A DNA stretch of 64,000 nucleotides from Acidobacteriota bacterium (GCA_035529075.1 DATKXK010000015.1:62001-126000); one strand, 5' to 3'. Positions 1-9,021 are shown, counted from the stretch's first letter. The notes: generated from the letters alone by a model not told the origin. Translations and numbers: made by a program.

Positions 1-813
1 CTTGTGACACTGGTCGCACCCTGATTCGACCTTCTCCAGGCCGAATATGGCGAACCTGGAAAAGACGCCAAGGAGCGCCCCCAGCGGGCATATCCCACGG
101 CACCAGAAACGGGTGAAAACTCTGTTGAGGGCCAGGATGACAATGAAGAAAAGGCCGATGGATACGACCGTGTGAAAGTAGTTCTGGCGAAAAGGCAGCA
201 GAGCCCAAGCTGTAAGTTCATAGACGGACCGCGCCCCGGTAGTAAGCGGTGGCAGGCCGATGGTTCCGACCCATTCAACCAGGCGCAGGGCCCCGGTATG
301 GATAACCGGCAGAACGAACGTTCCGATGGAGCGCGCCAGCAACGACAGCGGGTCGAGCAGACCCACCTGCAGCGTGCCCGCCGTCGCCGCGGCCAGAAAG
401 GCGAACAGGATATAGTACTTGAGACGCTGGTATTTCTTGTATCGGTTTGACTCAATCTTGCGAGCGCCGCGTCTGCGGGGTCTCTCGGACCGGATCTCGG
501 AAATCCAGTGGTTGACCGAACCCAGCGGGCATACCCAGCCGCAAAAGAAACGCCCGAGGAAGATCGTGGGGATCAGGACGACGAGCGACCACAGCAGGCC
601 CTTATACACGGTCCCGCTGGAAAGCAGGGTGGCGATCGCCACCAGGGGGTCGAACTCCAGGGCGATTGAAACCGGGTAGGGCAGACGGATCTCCGTGATG
701 TCGGCGGGGCGAAAACTCACCTCGAAGGTGGTCTTGAGCACGAGCCAGAAGAATACTGCGAAGAACACTACTTGCGAGATGCGCCGAAGGTTTCTGACAG
801 TACGGACGTGCAT
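1..813 (-). CDS. 4Fe-4S polyferredoxin-like membrane protein (NapH/NosR-like), partial
   Basis: The reading frame starts at ATG 813 and runs off the left edge, giving 271 residues without the C-terminus. It has an N-terminal membrane segment (VVFFAVFFWLVL), two FCGWVCPLG/FWCRGICPLG motifs about 150 residues apart, further hydrophobic helices around FAFLAAATAGTLQVG and VSIGLFFIVILAL, and a CDQCHK motif at the edge that probably begins a ferredoxin-type cluster site. This is the build of inner-membrane iron-sulfur proteins that pass electrons, as in the NapH/NosR/CcoG group. Its start codon overlaps the stop of the upstream DUF362 gene by one base (TGATG), so the two are translationally coupled. 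The substrate is unknown. Confidence 0.8.
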   Translation of the reverse strand, partial: MHVRTVRNLRRISQVVFFAVFFWLVLKTTFEVSFRPADITEIRLPYPVSIALEFDPLVAIATLLSSGTVYKGLLWSLVVLIPTIFLGRFFCGWVCPLGSVNHWISEIRSERPRRRGARKIESNRYKKYQRLKYYILFAFLAAATAGTLQVGLLDPLSLLARSIGTFVLPVIHTGALRLVEWVGTIGLPPLTTGARSVYELTAWALLPFRQNYFHTVVSIGLFFIVILALNRVFTRFWCRGICPLGALLGVFSRFAIFGLEKVESGCDQCHK

Positions 814-1766
814 CAGACGATCTCTTTGTATCCGATGGACCGGTAATCGACCGTGCCCAGCCCGGATTGCTCGCCCAGGACGATGTGGCCGACGCGGTCG
901 CCCTGAAGGCCGAGGAATTCCGCCGCCCGCGCGTCAGCCGCCACGGGATCGGTCGAACATATGACCGTGTCCTCCCGTGCCACGTAGTCAAGCGACCCTC
1001 CCTGCGGGCCGCCCCGCAACAGGACCCGGGTGGCATCGACCACGGTAAGCGTGGGGCGGCAGAAACTGACAAGGTCGACTATAGACTGGTCTATGTGCTG
1101 GTGCAACTGGTTGCGTCGTCCTCCGAGTATGCCGTACAGGTTCTTCATGCCGACAGTACACTGACACATCGAGTGCTGCTTGGTGATAGGCATGTTGATC
1201 AGCCTGTCCGTCTCTACGAAGTATTGCAGCACGGGCCAGGCCGTCAGGATTTTCCCGCCCAGATCCATTGTCACGAAATCGGCGGGTCTCGGGAGCATGA
1301 CGCGGGCGCCGGCTTTCTCAGCGGCATCTCTTATGCCTGACCGGAGAAAGCAGCGGCGCGAGTCGTTGCAGCTTACGTCGGTGACTATCACTTCGGCGGC
1401 GCCGGCAGCCAGACAAATCCTGGTCATTTCAGCCACCAGTACGGGATTGGTATTGGCAGCCTGGGCCGCCGTTCTGTCCCACCCGATGTTGGGCTTTATC
1501 GTCACCCGCTCGCCCGCAGTAACAAACCGTTGGATGCCGCCCACGGCGTCGAGGGCAGCGTGAAGGGCAGCCGCCGGATCGTTATGCCGGGCCAGCGCAA
1601 CCTGCGGCAGGGACGGGTCCGGGGGCACCTCGAAGTTGCTGACCTTGGTCATGACCGGCTGATAAGAAGCGGTCTGGCGGTTGTGAAAGAGAACACCGGT
1701 CCCGCCGGTCACCGCCGCCAGGGCCAGGGCCTGACCGGATTTCTTGAGGAATTCTCGTCGCTGCAT
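813..1766 (-). CDS. DUF362-domain protein with Tat-type signal
   Basis: A 317-residue protein. I place the start at ATG 1766 because it gives a clean twin-arginine leader (MQRREFLKKSGQALALAAV), whereas the longer frame upstream has no export signal. The body matches the DUF362 family: VTIKPNIGW near the N-terminus, VTDVSC in the middle, and the late block TDPVAADARAAEFLG. DUF362 proteins are often found with ferredoxin domains or next to polyferredoxins, as here, but their reaction is not established. The Tat signal suggests export of a folded, perhaps cofactor-bearing, protein. Coupled to the downstream polyferredoxin by a one-base overlap. Confidence 0.8.
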   Translation of the reverse strand: MQRREFLKKSGQALALAAVTGGTGVLFHNRQTASYQPVMTKVSNFEVPPDPSLPQVALARHNDPAAALHAALDAVGGIQRFVTAGERVTIKPNIGWDRTAAQAANTNPVLVAEMTRICLAAGAAEVIVTDVSCNDSRRCFLRSGIRDAAEKAGARVMLPRPADFVTMDLGGKILTAWPVLQYFVETDRLINMPITKQHSMCQCTVGMKNLYGILGGRRNQLHQHIDQSIVDLVSFCRPTLTVVDATRVLLRGGPQGGSLDYVAREDTVICSTDPVAADARAAEFLGLQGDRVGHIVLGEQSGLGTVDYRSIGYKEIV

Positions 1767-2111
1767 ACTGTTCCCGAACAAATGGCACCGAACGCTCGAA
1801 TATATGGAATGCCCACGCGTCAGACAAGGTGTGTTGATATTCAACAGCGCGTGGCGGCATTCCTTAAGGGCCGCTTTTTTGCCCGGTGTCCGCGGCCGAC
1901 GGCGGCAATCCGAGCAGAAATCGGCGCGGCCGACAGCCCGGGGCTTTCGCTTTCCGGTCGGAAATAGCGGGATGGCAGGGGCGGGCAAGGGGCGATTGAC
2001 CTGCCTCTGTGAAAATTGATCTTCCGCCAGGGGAGAGAATTTGCGTTCTTTCGGTGGAACTCCCGTCTGCATCCGGGAACGGACATTCCAAAGTAATCAG
2101 CGAGGGATGTG
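1767..2111. other. divergent intergenic region
   Basis: About 345 bases between the leftward DUF362 gene and the rightward arsM-like gene. Promoters for both are expected here, but I see no convincing -35/-10 pair and no conserved small ORF. The only clear element is a GAGGG ribosome-binding sequence at 2102-2106 before the ATG at 2112. Confidence 0.5.
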
Positions 2112-2897
2112 ATGAAAGACGACAAGCGAGAAGCGAAACGAAAGCTGGTCCGTAAGTTCTACGGTCAGCAGATCAGCAAGCAAACGGAGAGTTGCTGCTC
2201 AGGCGATTCTGACGCTGCTCAGGTGCAGGAAGACTTCGAGTTCTTCGGCTATTCGCCGCAGGAAGTAAGAGAGTTTCACGGTGGAGCGGCCGCCGGGCTG
2301 TGTTGCGGCAATCCCCTGCCGGGTGCGGCCATAAAAGCCGGGGAAACCGTCCTGGATCTCGGCAGCGGCCGAGGGCTGGATTGCTATCTGGCAGCCCGGC
2401 TGGTTGGAGAGACGGGGAAAGTGATAGGGGTTGACATGACCCCGGAGCTCGTCAGCAGTTCGCGGTCGCGAATTGCGACCCTCGGTCGCCGAAACATCGA
2501 TATCCGCCTGGGAGAGATCGAAAACCTGCCGGTAGCGGATAACTCCGTCGACGTTGTTATTTCAAATTGCGTTATCAACCTCTCGCCGGACAAGCCGCGA
2601 GTCTTTCAGGAAATATTCCGGGTGCTCAAGCCGGGTGGCCGGCTGGCCGTGTCTGACATTGTGGCCATCACGGAACTGCCAGCCGAATTGCGAGAGGACA
2701 GCGACGCTTACGTGCAATGCATTGCGGGAGCCGCTCTGGTTACCGACCTGGAGAATATGCTCATCGGGGCGGGGTTTGAACGCGTCAGCGTGGCGCCCCA
2801 ACAAGAGAGCCGGAGTGTAATTCGGAAGTGGAAGGCTGGTGAAAAGGCGGCCGACGCGGTAGCGTCCGCCCTCATCACGGCGATCAAACCGGCCTGA
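2112..2897 (+). CDS. arsM: arsenite S-adenosylmethionine methyltransferase (ArsM-type)
   Basis: A 261-residue class I methyltransferase that would methylate As(III) with SAM in the cytoplasm. Motif I is VLDLGSGRGLDC. The three cysteines that bind arsenic in ArsM are recognisable: C91 (GLDC), C153 (SNCVINLS) and C203 (QCIAGA). An extra CC pair lies near residue 28, as is common at ArsM N-termini. Post-motif FRVLKPGGRLAVSD is typical. The start is ATG 2112 rather than the in-frame GTG at 2109, because GAGGG at 2102-2106 is better spaced from it. No arsR, arsB or arsC lies alongside, so it is an isolated detoxification gene here. Confidence 0.85.
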   Translation: MKDDKREAKRKLVRKFYGQQISKQTESCCSGDSDAAQVQEDFEFFGYSPQEVREFHGGAAAGLCCGNPLPGAAIKAGETVLDLGSGRGLDCYLAARLVGETGKVIGVDMTPELVSSSRSRIATLGRRNIDIRLGEIENLPVADNSVDVVISNCVINLSPDKPRVFQEIFRVLKPGGRLAVSDIVAITELPAELREDSDAYVQCIAGAALVTDLENMLIGAGFERVSVAPQQESRSVIRKWKAGEKAADAVASALITAIKPA

Positions 2898-2920
2898 CCG
2901 CTCCGCGTCGTCAGGCACTG

Positions 2921-3261
2921 GTGGGTAGGAAACCGGTGAAGACGACATTCTTCTCTGTAATATGTGGTATCCTGAGTGTGTGGATCCTGATGCCGGGGGA
3001 TGGTGCTATGTCCGCTGAAAAATGGTGGGAACATACCGATGAGGCCCGAGAATACGACCTGTCCGCTCAACGGATCCTGATACTGTCAGCCGAGGGCTTT
3101 GATTTTCAGGAGTTGGAGATCGTCCGAGAATACTGGCTCGGCTGGGGCGCGCAGGTTCAGACCGCGGGGACTGAAGCTGGGATTCGGAAGACGGCGAGCC
3201 GTATGCGGCCAATGCCGCCATTGACACGCTGCGCGTGCTCAAGGACTACAACATTGTGTGA
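2921..3261 (+). pseudogene. truncated, frameshifted DJ-1/PfpI-like remnant
   Basis: From GTG 2921 the frame gives a signal-like leader (FFSVICGILSVWIL) and then RILILSAEGFDFQELEIV, the first strand-helix of DJ-1/PfpI proteins. Around 3172-3181 homology appears to move to another frame, which reads DSEDGEPYAANAAIDTLRVL and stops at 3261. The original frame continues as low-complexity sequence. The nucleophile elbow of DJ-1 is missing, and the total of about 113 residues is well short of the usual 170-190. The stretch 3265-3350, upstream of the next start, could hold a further decayed piece (AGFLHTEAGRQERKATE). The family call rests on the N-terminal block only. Confidence 0.4.
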
Positions 3262-3353
3262 TGCCGCCTGTGGACATCGGCGCGGGATTCTTGCATACTG
3301 AGGCAGGACGGCAGGAACGGAAAGCGACGGAAAGTCATTTCGGGGAGGCGTCG

Positions 3354-4616
3354 ATGAAGGCAGACGCGCGTAAACCATTCAAGGTTCAGCCGGTCTGTCT
3401 GGTCGGTGACAGGTCATCGTTTCTCAGCCCGGACGGCCTCGGCTTTGTGGACATCGAAGACCGGGCCGAGCAGGAACGACGGACGAGCGAAATCCTTTCG
3501 CACCTGGCCATGGACCTCGCGGACAAGGTTCTTGTGCGTTCCGAGAGCGACCTGTTGCGCCTGGACACCGGGGCCGACGTATTCCTCGTGTTTGTGCACT
3601 GCATGCACAAGTTTTCGGCGCTGGAGGCGTTGGCGCGCACGGGTATTCCGCTGATCCTGGCCGGAGAGGAAGGCGCGCCGGGTGACGCCTTCGACACGTA
3701 TTCCTCCATAGCCGACTGCGACAACGTGCACGTGGCGTTCAGTTACGACGGTATTGCACGGCGCGCGAGGGTGCTCAGGGCCGCCGCGTACGTGAGAAAG
3801 GCCACCGTGTGCGTCTTTGACTCGGGGGAACGGTCACTCGACGCCGCGCCGTGGTACCGCAATCCGGTGGTCGACGGGACGCTCAAGACCGCGTACGTGG
3901 ATATGGAGGATTTCAGGCGCGAACTGACGCGTGCCGACACCGACGAGGCCGAAAGGCTGGCGAAGAGCTGGATGGAGGGAGCCATGGTGCTGGAGCCGAC
4001 GCTTCAGGACGTCAGGCAATCGGCTGTTCTCTATCTGGCCATGAAGAGCGTAATTGACGGCATGGGGGCCGAGGCGGCCTACGTGCTCTGGTGCGGCCAG
4101 TTCTCCGAACTGGTCGGGGGAAAGATGTGCTATGCGATAGCCAAGCTGAACGAGACCGGTTACCTCACCGGTTGCTGGCGCGGTGAGAATGCCGCGCCCA
4201 TGATGATCCTGCACGCGCTCTCCGGAAAGCCCGTGTTTTTCGGAGAGGTTCACACGTACGGCGGGGACGTCATGGCCGTGCGGCACTGTGCGGTTCCGTG
4301 CAACATGGCGGCCGGCCCGCCGGTTCTCAGAACGTGGCGTGGCCACGAAGGGACCGTAACCGCCTATTGCGAAATGCCCAGGGGAACGGTCACCGTGGTC
4401 AATATGGGCATCGGGGACAGGTTGGTCGTGTTGAAGGGCGAGGTGACCGAAACGCGCGACCTCGGCGGTGAGAATTGCCGCACCACCGTCATGGTACAGC
4501 TGCATAACCCGCCCGCGCCCCGGCAATTCGTGTCGCGCGAGATGGCCATGGTGTACGGGGATTTCGTGGACGACGTGCTGGCGGTCGCAGGAACGCTGCA
4601 CATCAGATCCGATTGA
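3354..4616 (+). CDS. L-fucose isomerase-fold protein
   Basis: A 420-residue cytoplasmic protein resembling the L-fucose/L-arabinose isomerase superfamily. Family-like features are the central segment GMGAEAAYVLWCGQFSEL, the block TGCWRGENAAPMMILHALSG, and the metal-site-like HTYGGDVMAVRHC. The start at ATG 3354 is chosen for the GGGGAGG site at 3342-3348; the frame extends upstream only through the DJ-1 remnant. True isomerases are longer (about 500-590 residues), so this is a shorter family member with unknown substrate. It stands alone in terms of sugar metabolism, with no kinase or aldolase nearby. Confidence 0.6.
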   Translation: MKADARKPFKVQPVCLVGDRSSFLSPDGLGFVDIEDRAEQERRTSEILSHLAMDLADKVLVRSESDLLRLDTGADVFLVFVHCMHKFSALEALARTGIPLILAGEEGAPGDAFDTYSSIADCDNVHVAFSYDGIARRARVLRAAAYVRKATVCVFDSGERSLDAAPWYRNPVVDGTLKTAYVDMEDFRRELTRADTDEAERLAKSWMEGAMVLEPTLQDVRQSAVLYLAMKSVIDGMGAEAAYVLWCGQFSELVGGKMCYAIAKLNETGYLTGCWRGENAAPMMILHALSGKPVFFGEVHTYGGDVMAVRHCAVPCNMAAGPPVLRTWRGHEGTVTAYCEMPRGTVTVVNMGIGDRLVVLKGEVTETRDLGGENCRTTVMVQLHNPPAPRQFVSREMAMVYGDFVDDVLAVAGTLHIRSD

Positions 4617-4664
4617 ATATCGGCCCGTTGAGTGACAGGTTGAGTCAAGGATACAGGTTAGAAT

Positions 4665-5444
4665 ATGTTGCTGCCTCTTCACGAAGGAGTCTTGTACGGC
4701 CCGGTGCAGTCCCGACGGTACGGGAAATCTCTGGGAATTAACCTGATGCCGACGACGTACAAGCTGTGCTCTTTCAACTGTGTTTACTGCCACTATGGGC
4801 TGACCGACGTATGTACCGCGGACTTGTCCGGGCGGGAGGACGACCTGCCGTCCGTCGATGAAGTCGTCACGGCGCTGGAACAAGCCCTCCGAAAACCGAC
4901 GGAACTTGATCTGATTACGTTCTCCGGGAACGGCGAGCCCACCCTGTACCCCCGGTTTCCTGAACTGGTCGGTGCGGTCGCCGATCTTCGGGACGCGTAC
5001 AAACCGTTGGCGCGGGTGGCGCTGCTGTCCAACGCCGCCGGCCTGGTGCGCGACGAGGTTCGCGGCAGTCTCTCCCGGGTGGACCTGCCGGTGCTTAAGC
5101 TCGATGCCGGCACCGAGAGAACCTTCCGGGCGATAAACAGGCCCGCCAAAGGAATCCGTTTCCGGGAAATCGTCGACCGTCTCATTGCGCTCGATAACAT
5201 TTACCTTCAGACGGTGCTCCTGGACGGCACACCGTCGAATGTGAACCCGGCCGAGCTGGACGCCTATTTCGAGTTGCTCCGGCAGATCCGCCCCCTGGAA
5301 GTCCATATGTACTCGATTGACCGCCCCGTTCCCGATGCCGCGATATCGCTGGTCCCGCCCGATCGGCTCGAAGAGATTGCAGACCAGGCCAGCCGGGAAA
5401 CGGGCGTCCCAGTGAGAGCGTTCTATGCCGGGGGGCAGCGGTGA
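4665..5444 (+). CDS. radical SAM protein (COG0731-like)
   Basis: A 259-residue radical SAM enzyme. The 4Fe-4S cluster cysteines are C35, C39 and C42 in the CSFNCVYCHYG motif, and the SAM-contact GNGEPTLYP block follows. The opening YGPVQSRRYGKSLGINLMP is characteristic of the small radical SAM group related to COG0731, whose members lack a defined reaction in most species. No SPASM-type extra cysteine cluster is visible. It follows the isomerase-like gene by 48 bases and could share its transcript. Confidence 0.75.
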   Translation: MLLPLHEGVLYGPVQSRRYGKSLGINLMPTTYKLCSFNCVYCHYGLTDVCTADLSGREDDLPSVDEVVTALEQALRKPTELDLITFSGNGEPTLYPRFPELVGAVADLRDAYKPLARVALLSNAAGLVRDEVRGSLSRVDLPVLKLDAGTERTFRAINRPAKGIRFREIVDRLIALDNIYLQTVLLDGTPSNVNPAELDAYFELLRQIRPLEVHMYSIDRPVPDAAISLVPPDRLEEIADQASRETGVPVRAFYAGGQR

Positions 5445-5599
5445 TCGCGTGAAACCGCACCTTGCTCGTACCGCTGTGACTTGTCGACGCGGGCGCTGAA
5501 GTCATGTCGCCCGGAGAAGAAGATGAGGACCTGCCGGGGCCGCCGCCGGCGGCCGTCCGGGATCCCCAACGTCGACTATAGCAACACAGGAGGAACGGT

Positions 5600-6448
5600 G
5601 TGCAGTCCGAAGATAGTGATCTGAGCATCCTTGCCATGTCCGAAGCGGACATTCCGTTTGCCAACAGGCTGACGGACATCGAGGAATGGGGGTATCTTCC
5701 CGATGATTTCCGGCGGTTGATTTCCCTGCAGCCGTCGGGCTGCTTCGTTGCGTGGAAGGGCGGTGAGCGCGCGGGCATGATTACGTGTATGCTTTACGGC
5801 GACTATGCTTTCCTTGGCTCGCTGATCGTCCTGGCGGCCTGCCGCCAGAAGAACATCGGCGAGCAGCTCATGCGTCATGCCATGAGCTATCTTGAAGGTG
5901 AAGGAGCAAGGACAATCGAGCTGGACGGAGTTTTCCCGGCCGTTTCTCTTTACCGGCGGCTGGGTTTTGTCGACAAGTATCTGTCCCTTCGTTTCTACCG
6001 CCCGCCGGGTGCGGCAGCCGGGTCGGCGTCGGCTCCCAAGACCGGTCACTCCGATTCCCTGGTCGAGTTCGACCTGCGTAAGACCGGCGTGAAGCGTGAG
6101 CATTTGCTCAGGCGCTATTGCCGGGAGTTCGGTCAGTCGGCCTATGCGGTCGGCGACACCGAATTGTCCGCCTACGCGATTGTCAGGCCGACGAGTGACG
6201 ACCGGTTTACCGTGGCGCCTTTTGTCGCGCAAGATACCGATAGCGCCGGGCAGTTGCTCTCGGCCGTTGTGGCGAAGTACGCCGCGAAGGGCTTGGGTAT
6301 GGGGGTTCCGGAGGTCAACCGGGATATGGTCGCCCTTTTGCTGCGCGAGGGCTTTACATACACGCAGCCGTCGGTGCGGATGTACCGAGGACCGAGAAGA
6401 GACTATGAGAGGCACGTGTATGGTATCGCGTCACCGGATAAGGGATAG
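5600..6448 (+). CDS. GNAT-family N-acetyltransferase
   Basis: A 282-residue protein starting at GTG 5600, six bases after an AGGAGG site. The N-terminal half is a GNAT domain: FVAWKGGERAGMITC, then SLIVLAACRQKNIGEQLMRHA (the acetyl-CoA loop), then VSLYRRLGFVDK near the domain end. The second half (about 145-282) resembles the extra domain of two-part GNAT proteins of the YitH type. The substrate cannot be told from sequence. Confidence 0.75.
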   Translation: MQSEDSDLSILAMSEADIPFANRLTDIEEWGYLPDDFRRLISLQPSGCFVAWKGGERAGMITCMLYGDYAFLGSLIVLAACRQKNIGEQLMRHAMSYLEGEGARTIELDGVFPAVSLYRRLGFVDKYLSLRFYRPPGAAAGSASAPKTGHSDSLVEFDLRKTGVKREHLLRRYCREFGQSAYAVGDTELSAYAIVRPTSDDRFTVAPFVAQDTDSAGQLLSAVVAKYAAKGLGMGVPEVNRDMVALLLREGFTYTQPSVRMYRGPRRDYERHVYGIASPDKG

Positions 6449-6484
6449 CGGCGGGGCCGGCAGAGGAGTCTGGGCACGATCTCT

Positions 6485-6666
6485 CGTGAGTTCGTCGAGG
6501 TTTTTCACCCGATCCATGAGCGACTTGATGGATCGTCGGTGAACTGGGTGGTGACCGGCAGCTTCAGCTTTGCGATGCAGGGCCTGCCCGTCACGCCCTG
6601 GATATCGAGCGTCACGGACGGGGGCATTACTCCAAAGTGACGCTTTTTGTTGCCCGAAAGAACTAG
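6485..6666 (+). pseudogene. decayed nucleotidyltransferase-like remnant
   Basis: One frame reads REFVEVFHPIHERLDG followed by VNWVVTGSFSFAMQGLPVTP. That resembles the helix and GS-containing loop at the start of small nucleotidyltransferase proteins. The frame then degenerates. A second frame continues as DIERHGRGHYSKVTLFVARKN and stops at 6664-6666, which looks like the C-terminus of an unrelated protein. No complete ORF is present. The most likely reading is two gene ends joined by deletion. Short segments can mislead, so confidence is low. Confidence 0.3.
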
Positions 6667-6744
6667 GCCGGTGAAACCACGTAATATGTCAAGGAGCGGG
6701 GGCGGACGTCAAGAGACCCGGCTATCGAGTGGTTGAAGAGCCGG

Positions 6745-7635
6745 TCATGCGCGGCAGGCGTCGACGATTTTCCTGATGGCGGCCGTGTGTTCCGGTGTGG
6801 TGCCGCAACAGCCGCCGATAATGTTGACTCCCGCGGCCAGCAGCTTCTGCGCTTCATCCGCCATGAACTCCGGGGTCTCAGGGTAGACGACCCGGCCTTC
6901 CTGAATCAGCGGAAGCCCGGCGTTCGATTGGATCAGCAGGGGAAGCGATGTATGCTTCCTGAACTCCTCGGCAATCCTCACCATGTTCCGTATGCCGTTG
7001 CCGCAGTTCGATCCGATGATGTCGGCCCCGGCCTCGGCGAGCCCTTCGACGGCCTGCTCGACGCTTACCCCCATAATGGTGTAAAACCCTCTCGGCGTGG
7101 CATCGAAGGTCATGGTCGCCGCCACCGGTGTTGACGGCGCAATCGATTTCGCGGCTTTGACGGCCAGAACGGCTTCGGACAGGTCGGTCATGGTCTCCAC
7201 GGTGATCATGTCGATACCCGCCTCTGCGAGCGCGCTTATCTGCCGCGCGAAGCTCTCCGAGACGGTCTCCGGGTCGGTGTCACCGTGCGGTTTGAGCAGG
7301 GTTCCGCTGGGGCCGCACGATGCCGACAGGTAATCTTTGTCGCCGACCGCCGCCCTCGCCGCCTGCACGGCGGCGGCGTTGATTCGTTCCGTCCTGTCGT
7401 CAAGGGCGTACGGCACGAGCCTGAGTGGCGAGGCCCCGAACGTGTTGGTGTGTATGATATCGGCGCCGGCTTCAAGATACAGATGGGCGATCCGTGTGAG
7501 CACATCCGGCCGGTCGAGGTTCATTCTCTCCGGGCAGTCGCCGATCTTCAGCCCTCGTTCTTGCAGCATCGTTCCCATGGCACCGTCGGCCACGAGCACG
7601 GTGCCGCTTTTCAGACAATCGAGCAGTTCCCGCAC
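6745..7635 (-). CDS. homocysteine S-methyltransferase (MetH N-terminal-type)
   Basis: A 296-residue cytoplasmic enzyme that would transfer a methyl group to homocysteine to form methionine. It carries the opening DGAMGTMLQERGL and the three zinc cysteines of the family: one in GSNCGNG and the pair in GGCCGT near the C-terminus. The length matches the free-standing homocysteine-binding domain of cobalamin-dependent MetH. It is the last gene of the corrinoid operon, one base after the corrinoid protein gene, so the methyl donor is probably the methylated corrinoid protein encoded next to it. No folate-binding domain is encoded in the operon. Confidence 0.88.
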   Translation of the reverse strand: MRELLDCLKSGTVLVADGAMGTMLQERGLKIGDCPERMNLDRPDVLTRIAHLYLEAGADIIHTNTFGASPLRLVPYALDDRTERINAAAVQAARAAVGDKDYLSASCGPSGTLLKPHGDTDPETVSESFARQISALAEAGIDMITVETMTDLSEAVLAVKAAKSIAPSTPVAATMTFDATPRGFYTIMGVSVEQAVEGLAEAGADIIGSNCGNGIRNMVRIAEEFRKHTSLPLLIQSNAGLPLIQEGRVVYPETPEFMADEAQKLLAAGVNIIGGCCGTTPEHTAAIRKIVDACRA

Positions 7636-7636
7636 G

Positions 7637-8275
7637 TCACTTCACTCCGAGAAACCCCTTTACGCTCTCCACGGCGTTGGCGCCGTCGAAGCAGTACGCG
7701 TGGGCCCCGATCTGCCGGGCGTATTCCGCCGAGAGCGGTGCGCCCCCGACAATGAATTTCATTTTGTCGTACACTCCCCGTTCTCTGGCCAGCGCAATGA
7801 CCTTTGCCATGACCGGCATGGTGGTGGTCAACAGGGCGGACATGCCGATTACCTGGGCGCCGGTGCGCTCGGCAGCGTCAATGAACTCCTGAGGCGGGAC
7901 GTCCTTGCCGAGATCCACGACTTCGAATCCCGCCCCCTTGAGCATGATGCCGGCAAGGTTCTTTCCGATATCATGCAGGTCCCCCTGGACGGTGCCTATG
8001 ACCACCCGGCCGATTGCCGGGACGCCCTCCCTGATAAGGTGCGGTTTGAGCAGGTCCATGCCGGCGTACATGGCCTTGGCGGCGAGCAGCACGTCGGGCA
8101 GGAAAATTTCGTGGGTTTTGAACCTCTCGCCGATCACGTTCATCCCCGCGATGAGCCCTTCGTCGAGTATGGTTTTTGGCGGCATGCCGGCGTCGAGCGC
8201 CTGCTGTGTCAACCGTGAAGTCTCTTCAGCCTGTCCCTTCTGCAGATTCTCTGATATCTGTTCGCAGATGCTCAT
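7637..8275 (-). CDS. methyltransferase corrinoid protein (MtbC/MttC-like)
   Basis: A 212-residue cobalamin carrier. An N-terminal four-helix cap (about 1-85, QQALDAGMPPKTILDEGLI) leads into a Rossmann B12 domain with the base-off ligand motif GDLHDIGKN, then GMSALLTTTMP and FIVGGAPLS, both standard contact segments for cobalamin. It would shuttle a methyl group between the MttB-like protein and the homocysteine methyltransferase. The gene lies 29 bases after the reactivation gene. Confidence 0.92.
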   Translation of the reverse strand: MSICEQISENLQKGQAEETSRLTQQALDAGMPPKTILDEGLIAGMNVIGERFKTHEIFLPDVLLAAKAMYAGMDLLKPHLIREGVPAIGRVVIGTVQGDLHDIGKNLAGIMLKGAGFEVVDLGKDVPPQEFIDAAERTGAQVIGMSALLTTTMPVMAKVIALARERGVYDKMKFIVGGAPLSAEYARQIGAHAYCFDGANAVESVKGFLGVK

Positions 8276-8304
8276 ATCCTGAACCCTCGTGTGTAAACCT
8301 TGCG

Positions 8305-9021
8305 TCAGTTCCTCTGTATTGCCCTGGCCCGTTGGCGGCAGGAGTGCGTCTCGCAGTCCCTGCAGAACGGGAATTTGTCGTCGAACTCGAAAATGTGACC
8401 GGGGCCGGCGACAATCACCCCCGTTACCGACTTGAGAGGCTGCATCAGAAAACTGTCTGAGAGTTCGATGCCGATCTCCTCAGGTGACAACGCCTGGAAC
8501 AGTTTTCGCTGTGCGCTGACGTGCCAGCCGCAGTAACCGGGGCTGAACTGCATGACGCCGGCGGTCGTTTCCAGCCGCGCGGTCGCCTCCAACTGTTCAT
8601 GGTACTCCAGCCTCATGACCTCACTTGCCATTTCCGTGCCTTCAGACGCCGCCGAATCAAGCATGGACCCGAGGGCGAATTCACGTTCATCAAAGAGGCG
8701 CGAGATTTCCGCACAGATGTCCTGCCCGACGGTGACGGCAAACAGGGCCAGGCTGTCCGCCGACCGGTAGATGTCTTCCAGCGGCGTGTGCTCGGCGTTC
8801 AGAGCTTCGCCTCGGTACACCGCCTCGAAGTCGGCTTCGGACACCTCCCTCAACAGGCCGACGGGATCAGCAAGCCTGCCGTACAGCAGGACCGACTGCC
8901 GTGCGAGGTCCGAGGTTCGGGCGTCCGGGACGACATCGCGCGGGATTCCCTGGGCCCGGAGCACGGCCTCGACGGGGGGAATCACCTCGTCAACAGGTAT
9001 GCCTATTACCCTTCGCATCAA
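8305..9021 (-). CDS. MetH reactivation-domain-like protein
   Basis: A 238-residue protein related to the C-terminal activation domain of cobalamin-dependent methionine synthase. The key block is FSPGYCGWHVSAQRKLFQAL followed by GIELSDSFLMQPLKSVTGVI, matching the SAM-binding region used for reductive methylation of oxidised cob(II)alamin. A C-terminal cysteine cluster (FCRDCETHSC) is unusual and could bind a metal or an iron-sulfur centre. Its start overlaps the stop of the mttB-like gene by four bases. It probably keeps the operon's corrinoid protein active, a job done by RamA-type proteins in other methyltransferase systems. Confidence 0.8.
   Translation of the reverse strand: MMRRVIGIPVDEVIPPVEAVLRAQGIPRDVVPDARTSDLARQSVLLYGRLADPVGLLREVSEADFEAVYRGEALNAEHTPLEDIYRSADSLALFAVTVGQDICAEISRLFDEREFALGSMLDSAASEGTEMASEVMRLEYHEQLEATARLETTAGVMQFSPGYCGWHVSAQRKLFQALSPEEIGIELSDSFLMQPLKSVTGVIVAGPGHIFEFDDKFPFCRDCETHSCRQRARAIQRN

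Noticed and set aside
3834-5306. 490-residue minus-strand ORF opposite the isomerase-like and radical SAM genes
   Set aside because: Spans two well-supported plus-strand genes; composition is H/R/V-rich and typical of antisense frames.
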